A stretch of 64,000 nucleotides of DNA from Roseovarius indicus (lineage in GTDB: Bacteria > Pseudomonadota > Alphaproteobacteria > Rhodobacterales > Rhodobacteraceae): positions 806,001-870,000 of the forward strand of contig NZ_CP031598.1 in NCBI RefSeq assembly GCF_008728195.1, given 5' to 3'. The translations under genes and the position numbers were made by a program. Each line of letters begins with the position of its first letter. The stretch's first letter is position 1. Positions 36,006 through 45,247 of this stretch are shown piece by piece. Under the pieces are notes generated by a model, which saw nothing but the letters and a program-made list of their open reading frames with translations, was not told where the DNA came from and made no database searches.

Positions 36006-37313
36006 ATGTCTGAGATGCATCTCGTCCACATGTTCTTTCACTCGCCCATCACCCACACGGCCCTGAGCTGGGCCAGCGAGGAAGACGGGCATCTCGCCGG
36101 AATGGGCGATTATGGCTACTGGCAGGATATCGCCCGCACGCTGGAGCGCGGTTGTTTTGACGCCGCGTTTTTTGCCGACACCCCCGCCGCCTCGGACCAG
36201 TACAAGGGCGGGCCGGAGACGCCGCTGAAATACGGTGTTGTCTGGCCGACGCATGACCCGATGCCGCTGGCCGCGGTCATGACCGCCGCCACCAAACACC
36301 TTGGTGTGGGCGTGACCCTGTCGATCACCGGCAACTCGCCCTATCTGGCGTACCGCAGGCTATCGACGCTCGACTATCTCAGCGGCGGGAGGATCGGTTG
36401 GAACGTGGTCACCGGGCACATGCAGGCCGAGCACAAGGCCGTGGGGCAGCAACTCGTGCCGCATGCCGAGCGCTACGATGCCGCCGACGAGTTCATGGAG
36501 GTCTGCTACAAGCTGTGGGACAGTTTCGGCGAGGGCGCGCTGCCGATGGACAAGGCGGCGGGCATCCTTGCCGATCCCGACAAGATCGAAAAGGTACGCC
36601 ACGAGGGCAAGTATTTCCGCTGCGAGGCCGTCTCGCCGACCTTGCCATCGCCGCAGGGCCGGCCTGTCATCTTCCAGGCCGGGTCGTCCGGCCGCGGCAT
36701 GGAATTCGCCGTCAAACATGCCGAGGCGATCTTTGCGATCCAGCCGCATCTCAAGGCGATGACGGCTTTCCGCGAGCGGTTCGACGCCGCGGCTACCAAG
36801 GCCGGCCGCGACCCGATCGGCATCCTTTTCGGCCTGCAATACGTTCTGGGCAGCACCGAGGAGGAAGCCCACCGCCGCCTCGAGGCGCTGCGCGAGCGCG
36901 TTCCGCTCGACGCCGGGCTGAGCCGGCTTTCCGCACCGCTTGGTATCGATTGCAGCACGCTCGACCCGGATCAGCCGTTGGAGGAGGTCCCGACACAGGC
37001 GTCGCAGGGGATGGCGCAGGCGCTGAGCCAGATCGGCAGTGACACCGGCAAGAAGATCACCGTGCGCGAGGCCGCGATCCAGATGGGCCTTTCGGTGGGC
37101 CTGCCGCAGGTCATCGGTTCGCCCGAGCAGGTTGCCGACGAGATCGAACGCCACTGGCGCGAAAGCGGCGCCTTCGGTTTCAATCTCAGCGCGCCGACCA
37201 AGCCGGGCATGATCGAGGAATTCGTCGATCACGTCGTGCCGATCCTGCAGGACAGGGGCCTCGTGCGCCGTGATTACTCGGGGAATACGCTGCGCGACAA
37301 CCTCGGTTTCTGA
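36006..37313 (+). CDS. LLM-class flavin-dependent monooxygenase, NtaA/SnaA/DszA type (copy 1)
   Basis: A 435-residue bacterial-luciferase-family enzyme: HMFFHSPITHTALSW at the N-terminus, RGCFDAAFFADTPA, RRLSTLDYLSGGRIGWNVVTG near residue 118 and VIFQAGSSGRGMEFA near 220 are typical of the nitrilotriacetate/alkanesulfonate/sulfone monooxygenase subgroup. These use FMNH2 from a separate reductase and O2 to cleave C-N or C-S bonds or insert oxygen. Two reductases lie downstream (40233 and 43834). A paralog of identical length is at 58108. An in-frame ATG at 35835 would add 57 unrelated residues. A 31-codon leader frame (TTG 35918, after GGGAGGA) overlaps the start and might couple translation. 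Substrate unknown. Confidence 0.9.
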   Translation: MSEMHLVHMFFHSPITHTALSWASEEDGHLAGMGDYGYWQDIARTLERGCFDAAFFADTPAASDQYKGGPETPLKYGVVWPTHDPMPLAAVMTAATKHLGVGVTLSITGNSPYLAYRRLSTLDYLSGGRIGWNVVTGHMQAEHKAVGQQLVPHAERYDAADEFMEVCYKLWDSFGEGALPMDKAAGILADPDKIEKVRHEGKYFRCEAVSPTLPSPQGRPVIFQAGSSGRGMEFAVKHAEAIFAIQPHLKAMTAFRERFDAAATKAGRDPIGILFGLQYVLGSTEEEAHRRLEALRERVPLDAGLSRLSAPLGIDCSTLDPDQPLEEVPTQASQGMAQALSQIGSDTGKKITVREAAIQMGLSVGLPQVIGSPEQVADEIERHWRESGAFGFNLSAPTKPGMIEEFVDHVVPILQDRGLVRRDYSGNTLRDNLGF

Positions 37314-37318
37314 AACGA

Positions 37319-37335
37319 CCGGGCGCGCCGCCCGG
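37319..37335 (+). other. GC hairpin between monooxygenase and TRAP genes
   Basis: CCGGGCG (37319-37325), loop CGC and CGCCCGG (37329-37335) form a 7-bp stem right after the monooxygenase stop. No U-run follows. It may stabilise the upstream mRNA end or reduce read-through into the transporter genes. Confidence 0.45.
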
Positions 37336-37376
37336 AAAACTCTGATAGCAAACGGCGCAAGACTGGGAGGAATAAA

Positions 37377-38393
37377 ATGAAAACTCTACACATGATGGCC
37401 GCCGGGGCCGCCCTGCTTGTGCAGGCCTCCGGGGCGTATGCCGCGGATTACAACTGGCGGTATGTCGGCGTGATCAATGCCGCGCATGACTATGCCAAGA
37501 TCATGATCGAAGGCTTCGAGCGGGTCGAGGAACGCACCGACGGGGCGCTGCATATCGAATACGTCTCCTATGGCGAAACGCCTTACAAGGCGACGGATTC
37601 GCTGACCCTCATCCGCGATGGCCTTGTCGAGATGACCGAGTGGATTCCGGCCTACAACGCCTCGACCTATCCGCTTCTGGCAGGGCCGGAGCTGCCCTTC
37701 GTGATGGCCGAGCTCGAAGATGCCGCCGGCTTCCAGGAGGCGACGCTCAAGGCATGGAGCACGCCGACGATCAGCGAGTACAAGCAGAGCATCATCGACG
37801 AGCACGGCGCCGTCAGCCTGTCGACCCAGTTCTATGACCCGATCAACATCTGGTTCACCGACGAGGTGACCGGCATCGAGGGCATGAAGGGCAAGAAGGT
37901 GCGCGCGTTTTCACCGGTACAGGCCGATTTCCTGACCTCCGCCGGCGCGTCGCCGGTCAATATCGCAGCGGCCGAGGCCTATACCGGGCTGCAGCGCGGT
38001 GTGATCGACGGGGTGATTACAGGCGCCGGCGCGGTGGTCAGCTTCAAGTGGAACGAGGTGCTGACCTCGGGCTTCACCACCAACCTGACGCTTCTGTCCT
38101 TCGACATGGTCGCGGCCGAGGCCAAACTGAACGAGCTTCCCGATGAGGTGCGCGCGGTACTGGTCGAGGAGATGGGGAATGTCGAGGCCGAGATCCGCGA
38201 GCTCATGCCCAAGGCGTATGAACAGAAGATCGCCGAGCTGAAGGAAGAGGGCCTGACGATCACCAACCCGTCGCCCGAGCTTTACGGGGAATTCCACCGC
38301 ATCGCGGTCGAGGACGTCTTCCCGGCCTGGGCCGAGCAGGCGGGCCCGCAGGCCGAGGAGATTCTCTCCGATTTCGGCATCGAGCTGAACTGA
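37377..38393 (+). CDS. dctP: TRAP transporter periplasmic binding protein (system 2)
   Basis: A 338-residue DctP-family protein with a signal peptide (MKTLHMMAAGAALLVQASGAYA, cleaved before ADYN). Features include GKKVRAFSPVQADFLTSAGASPVNIAAAEAYTGLQ near residue 165, with the carboxylate-binding arginine. GGGAGGA precedes the ATG. Located between the monooxygenase and its reductase, it most likely binds the monooxygenase's substrate or a precursor, presumably an acid. Confidence 0.93.
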   Translation: MKTLHMMAAGAALLVQASGAYAADYNWRYVGVINAAHDYAKIMIEGFERVEERTDGALHIEYVSYGETPYKATDSLTLIRDGLVEMTEWIPAYNASTYPLLAGPELPFVMAELEDAAGFQEATLKAWSTPTISEYKQSIIDEHGAVSLSTQFYDPINIWFTDEVTGIEGMKGKKVRAFSPVQADFLTSAGASPVNIAAAEAYTGLQRGVIDGVITGAGAVVSFKWNEVLTSGFTTNLTLLSFDMVAAEAKLNELPDEVRAVLVEEMGNVEAEIRELMPKAYEQKIAELKEEGLTITNPSPELYGEFHRIAVEDVFPAWAEQAGPQAEEILSDFGIELN

Positions 38394-38412
38394 GCCGGGA
38401 CCGGACGCGCCG

Positions 38413-38910
38413 ATGGAGACCGGAAAGGCCAGATGGCACGAGCGTGCAGGGGTGTTCGCCTCTGCCGCTCTGCTGATCGTACTGTTCGGGCTGCTGTTGA
38501 CCGACGTGATCCTGCGGTGGCTGCATGTCGAGTTCTACTGGGGCAGCGAGGGCGGTGGGCTGCTGATGGCGTGGATGATCTTCCTTGCCCTGCCGATGGT
38601 GATGCGCACGCGCGGGCATATCGCGACCGATTTCGTTGTGGCGCACTTGCCTGACGGGGTGAAAGCCATGCTCCGCATGGCGGGGCACGTGCTGATGATT
38701 GCCTATCTTGCGTGCCTGGTCTGGTACTGCGCCGATCTTGCCCATTCCAACTGGCAAGGCGGCGCACGCTTCCAGGGCATTCTGCGCCTGCCAATGTATC
38801 TTGTTCAAAGCGGGATCCTGGTAGGGCTGCTGCTGATGCTGCTCAGTGAGATCCTGATCCTTTACGAAGAAGCCCGCGCTTTTGGCCGGACAGGAGGCGA
38901 CGCAACATGA
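38413..38910 (+). CDS. dctQ: TRAP transporter small permease (system 2)
   Basis: A 165-residue DctQ subunit with four hydrophobic segments (ASAALLIVLFGLLLTDVIL; LLMAWMIFLALPMVMRTRGHI, which carries the family's RGHI; then AGHVLMIAYLACLVWY; and SGILVGLLLMLLSEILIL). It overlaps the large permease start by 4 bases. Confidence 0.9.
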   Translation: METGKARWHERAGVFASAALLIVLFGLLLTDVILRWLHVEFYWGSEGGGLLMAWMIFLALPMVMRTRGHIATDFVVAHLPDGVKAMLRMAGHVLMIAYLACLVWYCADLAHSNWQGGARFQGILRLPMYLVQSGILVGLLLMLLSEILILYEEARAFGRTGGDAT

Positions 38911-40193
38911 CAGTCATGGTGCTCATGGGGCTGACGGTTGTCGCGCTCCTCGCTTTCGGCTTTCCCGTGGCCCTCGTGCTTGGGGCGACCGGGGTGTTCT
39001 GGACGTGGGCGTATGACCCCAACTACATGTCGGGTATCGCCCACACCGTGTTCAACACGGCCAGCGGTGAGACCCTGATCGCCATCCCGCTCTTCGTGCT
39101 GATGGGCCAGATCGTCCAGCAATCTCGCGTGGCCGAGCGGTTCTACGAAACCGTCGCCCGCTGGCTGCGGTTTCTGCCCGGGGGACTGCTGCACGCCAAC
39201 ATATCCGTCAGCGCCGTCTTCTCGGCGGTCAGCGGGTCAAGCATGGCAACGGCCGCGACCGTGGCCTCGGCGGCGCTCAACAGCCTTGAACGCCTCAAGT
39301 ACGACCGGCGGATGTCGACCGGCACGCTGGCCGCGGGCGGCACGCTCGGCATCCTGATCCCGCCCAGCATCCCGCTCATTGTCTACGGTTCGCTGGCCGA
39401 GGAATCGATCGGCAGCCTCTTCATCGCCGCGCTTCTGCCGGCCGTTCTGATGGTGTCGCTCTTTCACGCCTATATCTTCATCCGGGCGCTGCTGAACCCG
39501 TCGCTGGCGCCGCGGGTTCATGGATCGGAGATGACGAAGGTCAGCATGGCGGAGGGCCTCAACAGCGTTCTGCCTGTGCTGGCCATCATTCTCGTCGTCC
39601 TCGGCGGCATCTATGCCGGCTGGACCACCAGCACCGAGGCGGCCGCGCTGGGCTCGTTCATGTCGCTGCTGGCGGCGGCATGGCAGCGGGCGGTGTCGCT
39701 GCAGATGCTGCGCCGGGTACTGACCGAGACGGTGATGCTGAGCGGGATGATCCTGTTCATCGTGATCGGCGCGCAGGTGTTTTCCTTCGCGGTTTACACC
39801 TGGGGCATCAATATCGAGATCGGGCGTTTCGTGGCTGACCTCGCCTTTCCGCCGCTGGCGATTTTCGGGGTGATCGTGCTGGTCTATCTCGTGCTGGGCA
39901 TGTTCGTCGATGCGCTGTCGCTCATGCTGATGACGCTGGCGGTGGTACATCCGATCGTCACCAACCTTGGCTATGACCCGATCTGGTTCGGCATCGTGCT
40001 GGTGCTCTTGCTCGAGGTCGGGCTGATTACGCCGCCGGTCGGCATCAACCTTTTCACCATCAAGGCCGTGCGAAATGACATCCCCTTAAGCGACGTCGCC
40101 TTCGGGGCGCTGCCCTTTGTCGTGATCGTCCTGCTGACCGTGGCGCTGCTGGTGGCCTTCCCGCAGATCGTGCTGTGGCTGCCCTTCCGCTGA
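38907..40193 (+). CDS. dctM: TRAP transporter large permease (system 2)
   Basis: A 428-residue DctM subunit with about 12 membrane segments. FSAVSGSSMATAATVASAAL, GGTLGILIPPSIPLIVYG and VGLITPPVGINLFTIKAV are the conserved TRAP motifs. It completes the dctP-dctQ-dctM set in the first monooxygenase module and is followed 39 bases later by the flavin reductase. Confidence 0.94.
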   Translation: MTVMVLMGLTVVALLAFGFPVALVLGATGVFWTWAYDPNYMSGIAHTVFNTASGETLIAIPLFVLMGQIVQQSRVAERFYETVARWLRFLPGGLLHANISVSAVFSAVSGSSMATAATVASAALNSLERLKYDRRMSTGTLAAGGTLGILIPPSIPLIVYGSLAEESIGSLFIAALLPAVLMVSLFHAYIFIRALLNPSLAPRVHGSEMTKVSMAEGLNSVLPVLAIILVVLGGIYAGWTTSTEAAALGSFMSLLAAAWQRAVSLQMLRRVLTETVMLSGMILFIVIGAQVFSFAVYTWGINIEIGRFVADLAFPPLAIFGVIVLVYLVLGMFVDALSLMLMTLAVVHPIVTNLGYDPIWFGIVLVLLLEVGLITPPVGINLFTIKAVRNDIPLSDVAFGALPFVVIVLLTVALLVAFPQIVLWLPFR

Positions 40194-40232
40194 GGGCGCT
40201 GACCCCAACCCACCCTTTTCAGGGAGACCCAG

Positions 40233-41186
40233 ATGACCAAGCCTGTCGAAGAAGGACACCCAAGCGACGACCTGAGCGGGTTTCGCCGAAGCCTGGGGGA
40301 GTTTGCCACCGGCGTCACGGTGATCACCACCTGCGTCGATGGCGTGTGCTACGGCATGACCTCGAACTCCTTCGCGTCCGTCTCGCTTGAACCGCCGCTC
40401 GTGCTCTGGTCGGTGAAATACGAAAGCCAGAGCTTCCCGGCCTTCCGCGATTGCAGCCATTTCGCGGTCAACGTGCTGGCCGATGACCAGGTGGACCTGT
40501 CGCAGAATTTTGCCCGCTCCGGCCCGGACAAGTTCGATGGTCTGGCCTACCGTGACGGGGCGGGCAAATGCCCGGTGCTCGCCGGTATCGCCGCGAGCTT
40601 CGAATGCAGCCTTTCCGAGATACACCCCGGCGGCGATCACCTGATCCTAGTCGGTCAGGTGGAGCGATACGCGCGCTATGACCGGCAGCCGCTGCTGTTT
40701 GCCAAGGGGCGTTATGCCATCGCCGCCGATCACCCGGAAACCCGTGTCGCCACCGATGCGGCCCCCGCCGCGACGGAGGTGCCGGAAGCGCCCACGCTTG
40801 CGCAGCTTCTGGGGCGGGCCTATGGCACCGTCGCCCACCGTCTCGAACAAAGCCGGAAGACCGCGGGCCTCGGGCTGACGCTGATGCAGGCGAGGCTTCT
40901 CAAGACGGTTCAGACTTATCCCGACAGCACGCTGCAAGACCTGCTTCCCGAGATATTCCTCGATTTCAACGCCAGCCAGAACATCCTTGAATCGCTCGAG
41001 GCATTGGACCTGCTGGCGATCGACGAGGCCGGCCGGGTGCGCCTGACAGAGGCCGGCGAAGACCGGATCAACGCGGTGGTCGAGCATACCCGGACCAACG
41101 AGCAGGACCTCTTCAAGGGCGTGCCGAAGGAAGACCTGGCGGCGATGCAGCGGGTGCTCGAGCGGGTCGTCGGAAACAGGGGCTAG
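40233..41186 (+). CDS. Flavin reductase fused to C-terminal MarR-like domain (C1/HpaH reductase type)
   Basis: A 317-residue two-domain protein. Residues about 12-165 are a flavin reductase domain (FRRSLGEFATGVTVITT, YGMTSNSFASVSLEPPLVLWS, HFAVNVLADDQ) that reduces FMN with NADH. After a linker rich in A, P and E, residues about 190-317 resemble a MarR-type winged helix (GLTLMQARLLKTVQTYP, then LLAIDEAGRVRLTEAGED). The same layout and length are known from the C1 reductase of Acinetobacter 4-hydroxyphenylacetate hydroxylase, where the MarR-like part senses the aromatic substrate and inhibits the reductase until it binds. It probably supplies reduced FMN to the module's monooxygenase in a substrate-gated way (inference). 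Confidence 0.9.
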   Translation: MTKPVEEGHPSDDLSGFRRSLGEFATGVTVITTCVDGVCYGMTSNSFASVSLEPPLVLWSVKYESQSFPAFRDCSHFAVNVLADDQVDLSQNFARSGPDKFDGLAYRDGAGKCPVLAGIAASFECSLSEIHPGGDHLILVGQVERYARYDRQPLLFAKGRYAIAADHPETRVATDAAPAATEVPEAPTLAQLLGRAYGTVAHRLEQSRKTAGLGLTLMQARLLKTVQTYPDSTLQDLLPEIFLDFNASQNILESLEALDLLAIDEAGRVRLTEAGEDRINAVVEHTRTNEQDLFKGVPKEDLAAMQRVLERVVGNRG

Positions 41187-41189
41187 GTC

Positions 41190-42824
41190 ATGAGTGGCGC
41201 GGCATACGACTATATCGTCGTGGGCGCCGGGGCCACCGGCAGCGTCGTCGCGGCGCGCCTTTCGGAAGGCGGCACGGCCAGCGTGCTGCTGATCGAGGCG
41301 GGCGGCCGCGATATCAACCCGGTACTGCGGGTGCCGGGGCTTGGCTTCGCGGCCGGCACACTTGCCCGCTACAACTGGAATTTCCTGACCGAGCCGGTGC
41401 CGGCGCTGAATGACCGCCGGCTCACCTTCCTTCAGGGCCGCGTGATGGGCGGGTCGGGCAGCATGAACGGCATGGTCTACAGCCGTGGCCATTCCGATGA
41501 ATACGACGCCTGGGCCGCGATGGGCTGCGACGGCTGGTCTTTCGATGAGGTGAAACCGTTCTTCCTCAAGTCCGAAACCAATGCCCGGGGCGCGGGCGCG
41601 TGGCACGGTGCCGACGGGCCCATGAACCTGCGCCCCGCACGGCCGGATCTGCCGATCTGCGACGCCTTTCTCGAGGCGGCTGGCGCCGAGGGCTTGCCCG
41701 TGGTCGACGACCTCAACGCCAACCAGCCCGAAGGCCTCGGAATCTACGATCTCAATGTTCGCAACGGTCGGCGGCACAGCGCCGCGCGTGCCTTTCTCGG
41801 CCCGGCGCGCGGCCGGGCGAACCTGACCATCCTGCGCAACACGCAGGTGACCGGCGTCGTCATCGAAAAAGGCAGGGCCGCCGGCGTGCGCGCGAGACGG
41901 AAGGGCAGGGCGGTGACCTATTCGGCCTCGCGCGAGGTGGTGCTCTGTGGCGGCGCCATCATGAGCCCTGCGCTGCTCATGCACTCGGGCATCGGACCGG
42001 CAGACGACCTTCGCGCGCTTGGCATCGAGGTGAAAGTCGACGCGCCGGCTGTGGGGGAAAATCTGCAGAACCACCCGTGCTATCGCCCGCAATATGCCTG
42101 TTCACACCCGGTGACGGCCCGAAGCCATGCGACCGCGGGCGGCGCGATGCGCGCCGGGTGGCAGTACCTTACCCGGTCAACCGGCCCGCTGGCGGAAAGC
42201 TTCGCCTCGGTCGGGGGCTTCTTCAAGAGCGACCCGACGCTTGAAAAGGCCGATATGCAGGTCGTCTTCCTGTCGGCGCTGCCGCCCTCCGGCGGCAAGG
42301 GCGTTTTCGACCTGCTTCCGCGAGAACACGGCTTTGGCCTGACGATCTACCAGGGTACGCCCCACAGCCGCGGCCGGGTTTCGCTTCGCTCTGCCGACCC
42401 GTTGGTGCAGCCGCGCATCGACACCGGTTATTTCACCGATCCCCGCGATATCGAGGTGCTGGCCGCAGGCGTCCAACGCATGCGCGACGTCATGAAACAG
42501 CCCGCCATCGCCCGCTTTATCAGCCGCGAGATCGCGCCAGGCCCCGCGGTGCAGACCCGTGCCGAGCTGATCGAGGAGATCCGCCGCAACGCCGGGACCT
42601 CCTATCACCAGAGCGGCACCTGCGCGATGGGGGCCGACAACCGCGCAGTGCTCGACTCTGCGCTTCGGGTGCGCGGCGTCGACGGTCTTCGGGTCGCGGA
42701 TACTTCGGTCATGCCCCGCATGCCCAACGCCGCGCTGCATGCCCCGGCCCTGATGATCGGCGAGAAGGCGGCCGCGATGATCCTGGAAGGCGCGACGCCC
42801 CGGGCAGAGAGGAAGACTGCATGA
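41190..42824 (+). CDS. GMC family FAD-dependent oxidoreductase
   Basis: A 544-residue glucose-methanol-choline oxidoreductase. The FAD-binding YIVVGAGATGSVVAARL (residues 8-24), FLQGRVMGGSGSMNGMVYSRG near 86 and the catalytic histidine in SYHQSGTCAMG near 470 are all present. The C-terminal motif reads MPNAALHAPALMIGEKAA. The class oxidises primary or secondary alcohols to aldehydes or ketones; choline dehydrogenase-like members are the nearest in length. It lies 3 bases after the reductase and overlaps the amidohydrolase (ATGA), so it probably oxidises an alcohol intermediate of the module. Confidence 0.92.
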   Translation: MSGAAYDYIVVGAGATGSVVAARLSEGGTASVLLIEAGGRDINPVLRVPGLGFAAGTLARYNWNFLTEPVPALNDRRLTFLQGRVMGGSGSMNGMVYSRGHSDEYDAWAAMGCDGWSFDEVKPFFLKSETNARGAGAWHGADGPMNLRPARPDLPICDAFLEAAGAEGLPVVDDLNANQPEGLGIYDLNVRNGRRHSAARAFLGPARGRANLTILRNTQVTGVVIEKGRAAGVRARRKGRAVTYSASREVVLCGGAIMSPALLMHSGIGPADDLRALGIEVKVDAPAVGENLQNHPCYRPQYACSHPVTARSHATAGGAMRAGWQYLTRSTGPLAESFASVGGFFKSDPTLEKADMQVVFLSALPPSGGKGVFDLLPREHGFGLTIYQGTPHSRGRVSLRSADPLVQPRIDTGYFTDPRDIEVLAAGVQRMRDVMKQPAIARFISREIAPGPAVQTRAELIEEIRRNAGTSYHQSGTCAMGADNRAVLDSALRVRGVDGLRVADTSVMPRMPNAALHAPALMIGEKAAAMILEGATPRAERKTA

Positions 42825-43828
42825 CCGACACGACGACCACGGCCCGCGAGACGGCCATCGAGCCCGAGATGCCGATCATCGACGCCCACCATCACCTGAT
42901 CGACCGTCCCGGGCGTCGCTACCTCTTCGACGAATACCTCGCCGACGTCTCGGCCGGGCACAACATTCGCGCAACCGTTTACATCGAAAGCCAGGCCATG
43001 TGCCGGGCCGATGGCCCCGAGGCTCTGAGGCCCGTGGGTGAAACCGAGTTCGTCGTCGGCATCGCGGCGATGAGCGAAAGTGGAAATTACGGCCCCTGCC
43101 GGGTCAACGCCGGTATCGTTGGCCACGCCGATCTGGCACTGGGCGACGCTGTCGCGGAAACACTAGACGCTCACATCGTTGCCGGCGGTGGGCGGTTTCG
43201 CGGGATCCGGCAGGTCGCCCTGTCGCATCCCAGCCCCGAACCTTTCCGTTACGTGCTCAACCCGCCGCCGAAGGACCTGCTCCACTCCGACAGGTTCCGG
43301 GAAGGGTTTGCCCAGCTCGGCCCGCGCGGCCTCAGCTTCGAGGCGACGGTGTTCCATACCCAGTTGAGTGACATCGCGGCCCTTGCCGATGCCTTTCCCG
43401 AAACGGTGATCGTCCTCGATCATCTCGGCTTCGCCATCGCGATGGGGCTGTCGCAAAGCGAGCGTCACGCCGTCTTCGCGGACTGGTCGCAGGCCCTGCG
43501 AGAACTCGCGCGCCGACCCAATGTGATGGCCAAGATCGGCGGCTTCGGCCTGCCGTTCTGGGGCTTCGGTTTCGACCAGAACGAGATCAAGCCGGACAGC
43601 GACACGCTCCTCCGCGCATGGAGCCCCTATATCGAAACCGGGATCGACGCGTTCGGGCTCGACCGCTGCATGATGGAAAGCAACTTCCCGGTCGATGCGA
43701 TGAGCTGTGACTACGTCACGCTCTGGAACGCCCTCAAGAAGGCCACGCGCGCCCTTGGCGCCGAGGACCGCCACAAGCTCTTCTTCGAAAACGCGGCGCG
43801 GATCTACAGGCTGGACGTCGCCGGATGA
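42821..43828 (+). CDS. Amidohydrolase-2 family metal-dependent hydrolase/lactonase (module A)
   Basis: A 335-residue TIM-barrel hydrolase. MPIIDAHHHLID gives the metal HxH (about H28, H30), TVIVLDHLGF holds a further histidine and NFPVDAMSCDY the C-terminal aspartate. Relatives include 2-pyrone-4,6-dicarboxylate hydrolase, 4-sulfomuconolactone hydrolase and sugar lactonases, so opening a lactone or cleaving a C-C/C-N bond of an oxidised ring product is likely. It ends the module A operon and converges on the small flavin reductase with 5 bases between stops. A paralogous hydrolase closes module B (59422). Confidence 0.85.
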   Translation: MTDTTTTARETAIEPEMPIIDAHHHLIDRPGRRYLFDEYLADVSAGHNIRATVYIESQAMCRADGPEALRPVGETEFVVGIAAMSESGNYGPCRVNAGIVGHADLALGDAVAETLDAHIVAGGGRFRGIRQVALSHPSPEPFRYVLNPPPKDLLHSDRFREGFAQLGPRGLSFEATVFHTQLSDIAALADAFPETVIVLDHLGFAIAMGLSQSERHAVFADWSQALRELARRPNVMAKIGGFGLPFWGFGFDQNEIKPDSDTLLRAWSPYIETGIDAFGLDRCMMESNFPVDAMSCDYVTLWNALKKATRALGAEDRHKLFFENAARIYRLDVAG

Positions 43829-43833
43829 CCCGG

Positions 43834-44328
43834 TCAGAGATCCCGGTAGCCGCCCTGATGGGCGAGGGTCACGCCATCCCCGTTGGTCCGAACCCCTTCG
43901 ACACGACCGATCAGAATAACCGCGCCTTCATCCTCGACGGTCTTCTCCAGTCGGCAATCGAATACCGCCGCTGCGGTCTCCAGCGCCGGGGCCCCGGTCG
44001 TGAAACTGCCCCACCTGCCTGCGGCAAACCGCTCCGCCATCTCGGCGCCGCCGCCGAACAGGCGTGCCATCTCGTCCGCTCCCGCGGGCAGAAGGTTGAC
44101 CGCGAAATGCTCCGCTGCCCGGATTACAGGCAGGGCAGAAGTGTTCTTGCCCGCCGAGACCAACACCGTCGGCGGCTCGGCCGAAACATGTGCGAAGGAA
44201 AGCCCGAGAAACCCGACAGGGCCGGCGTCATGGATTGCCGTGATCACTGTGGCCCCAACCGGCCGCGCCCCGACGGTGCGCCAGAAAGCGCCTTGCGTAA
44301 TGACCGCTCCGGTTGCTTCGAACCCCAT
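43834..44328 (-). CDS. Flavin reductase (HpaC-like, single domain)
   Basis: A 164-residue flavin reductase: FWRTVGARPVGATVITA, FLGLSFAHVSAEPPTVLVS and HFAVNLLPAGADEMA are the standard FMN-binding segments. Unlike the protein at 40233 it has no MarR-like tail. It would supply reduced flavin to one or both luciferase-family monooxygenases. It is divergent from the GntR gene at 44540, and a perfect dyad operator lies between them. Confidence 0.9.
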   Translation of the reverse strand: MGFEATGAVITQGAFWRTVGARPVGATVITAIHDAGPVGFLGLSFAHVSAEPPTVLVSAGKNTSALPVIRAAEHFAVNLLPAGADEMARLFGGGAEMAERFAAGRWGSFTTGAPALETAAAVFDCRLEKTVEDEGAVILIGRVEGVRTNGDGVTLAHQGGYRDL

Positions 44329-44385
44329 GTCTCCCCCTCATCTGCGCGCCGTCACCCAGACGCGGTGACCGCCGAAAGCTTACAT

Positions 44386-44402
44386 GTATTCCGCTGGAAT
44401 AC
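44386..44402. promoter_or_regulatory. GntR-type operator between flavin reductase and GntR genes
   Basis: GTATTCC-GCT-GGAATAC is a perfect 7-3-7 inverted repeat in the 211-base divergent gap, 58 bases from the reductase start and 138 from the GntR start. It is the most symmetric member of the motif family also seen at 35801, 45231, 46528 and 52580. Confidence 0.75.
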
Positions 44403-44539
44403 AAGATTTGCGCATGCGGCCCCCGGCCTTCGCTTGGCCCAAATCTCGGGGCGTGATATAGCCTCGGAAACCCGATCCCAACCAATTGGACACCCGAGTG
44501 GCGCAAAGCTTCGCTTCCCCTGCCGAGGACGGCAGCGAC

Positions 44540-45169
44540 ATGGATAAACAATCGCGAGACACCTACTCGATCATCCGCGAAAGGATCCTGACGCTCGACC
44601 TGCCGCCTGGCTCTCTTCTGTCGGAAAACTCGCTAGGTGCATCGCTCGGCCTGAGCCGAACGCCGATCCGCGAGGCGATCAAGCGGCTCGAGCGGGAAGA
44701 CCTTGTCGCCATTCTCCCGCGTCGCGGCATCGTCGTGACCGAGGTTGATCTGAAAAGCCAGCTCGACCTATTGGAGTTCCGCCGTGGCATCGAGATCCGC
44801 CTGATCCGCCGCGGAGCAGAACGGGCCAGCCCCGCTCAACGCAGCCGGATCGGTGAAATCGCCGCGCTGGCCGAAGCCTGTGCCGCCTCGGGGGACCTGT
44901 CGCAGTACATCGCGCATGACACCGAGTTCGATGCCATCATTGAACAGGCCGCAGACAACCGCTTTCTCACGAATGCGATGAAGCCGGTCCACGCCCTTGT
45001 GCGCCGGTTCTGGCATACCCAGCGTGGCCGATCGGCGCTGCCGGAAGCACTTGACCAGCATGCCCGCGTTATCCGGGCCGCCGCAGATGGTGCGCCCGAG
45101 CGGGTCGAGGCGGAACTCTCGGCGCTCTACGATCAGAATGAACAGTATATTCTCGGTCTGATGACCTGA
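44540..45169 (+). CDS. GntR family regulator, FCD subfamily (module A)
   Basis: A 209-residue FCD-type GntR protein. The winged helix (about residues 5-70: ERILTLDLPPGSLLSENSLG, then GLSRTPIREAIKRLERE) is nearly identical in its recognition part to the regulator at 51830. The effector domain follows, with HDTEFDAIIEQAADNRFL carrying the metal-ligand histidine and aspartate positions. ATG 44540 is preceded by GAGGA; a TTG at 44486 is a weaker alternative. It probably recognises GTATWCCAGYRGAATAC sites around it, including one in its own promoter. Confidence 0.92.
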   Translation: MDKQSRDTYSIIRERILTLDLPPGSLLSENSLGASLGLSRTPIREAIKRLEREDLVAILPRRGIVVTEVDLKSQLDLLEFRRGIEIRLIRRGAERASPAQRSRIGEIAALAEACAASGDLSQYIAHDTEFDAIIEQAADNRFLTNAMKPVHALVRRFWHTQRGRSALPEALDQHARVIRAAADGAPERVEAELSALYDQNEQYILGLMT

Positions 45170-45230
45170 GCCGTGACGGAGAAGGGTGTACTGCACCGGG
45201 CCCCTTCTTGACTGGTGACCGATCAATCTA

Positions 45231-45247
45231 GTATACCAGTAGAATAC
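45231..45247. promoter_or_regulatory. GntR-type operator before ribB
   Basis: GTATACCAGTAGAATAC lies 54 bases before ribB. It matches the reverse complement of the site at 52580-52596 at 15 of 17 positions and that of 44386-44402 at 14 of 17. I found no FMN riboswitch in this 131-base gap. A 7-bp AGAAGGG/CCCTTCT hairpin upstream may end the GntR transcript. Confidence 0.72.
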
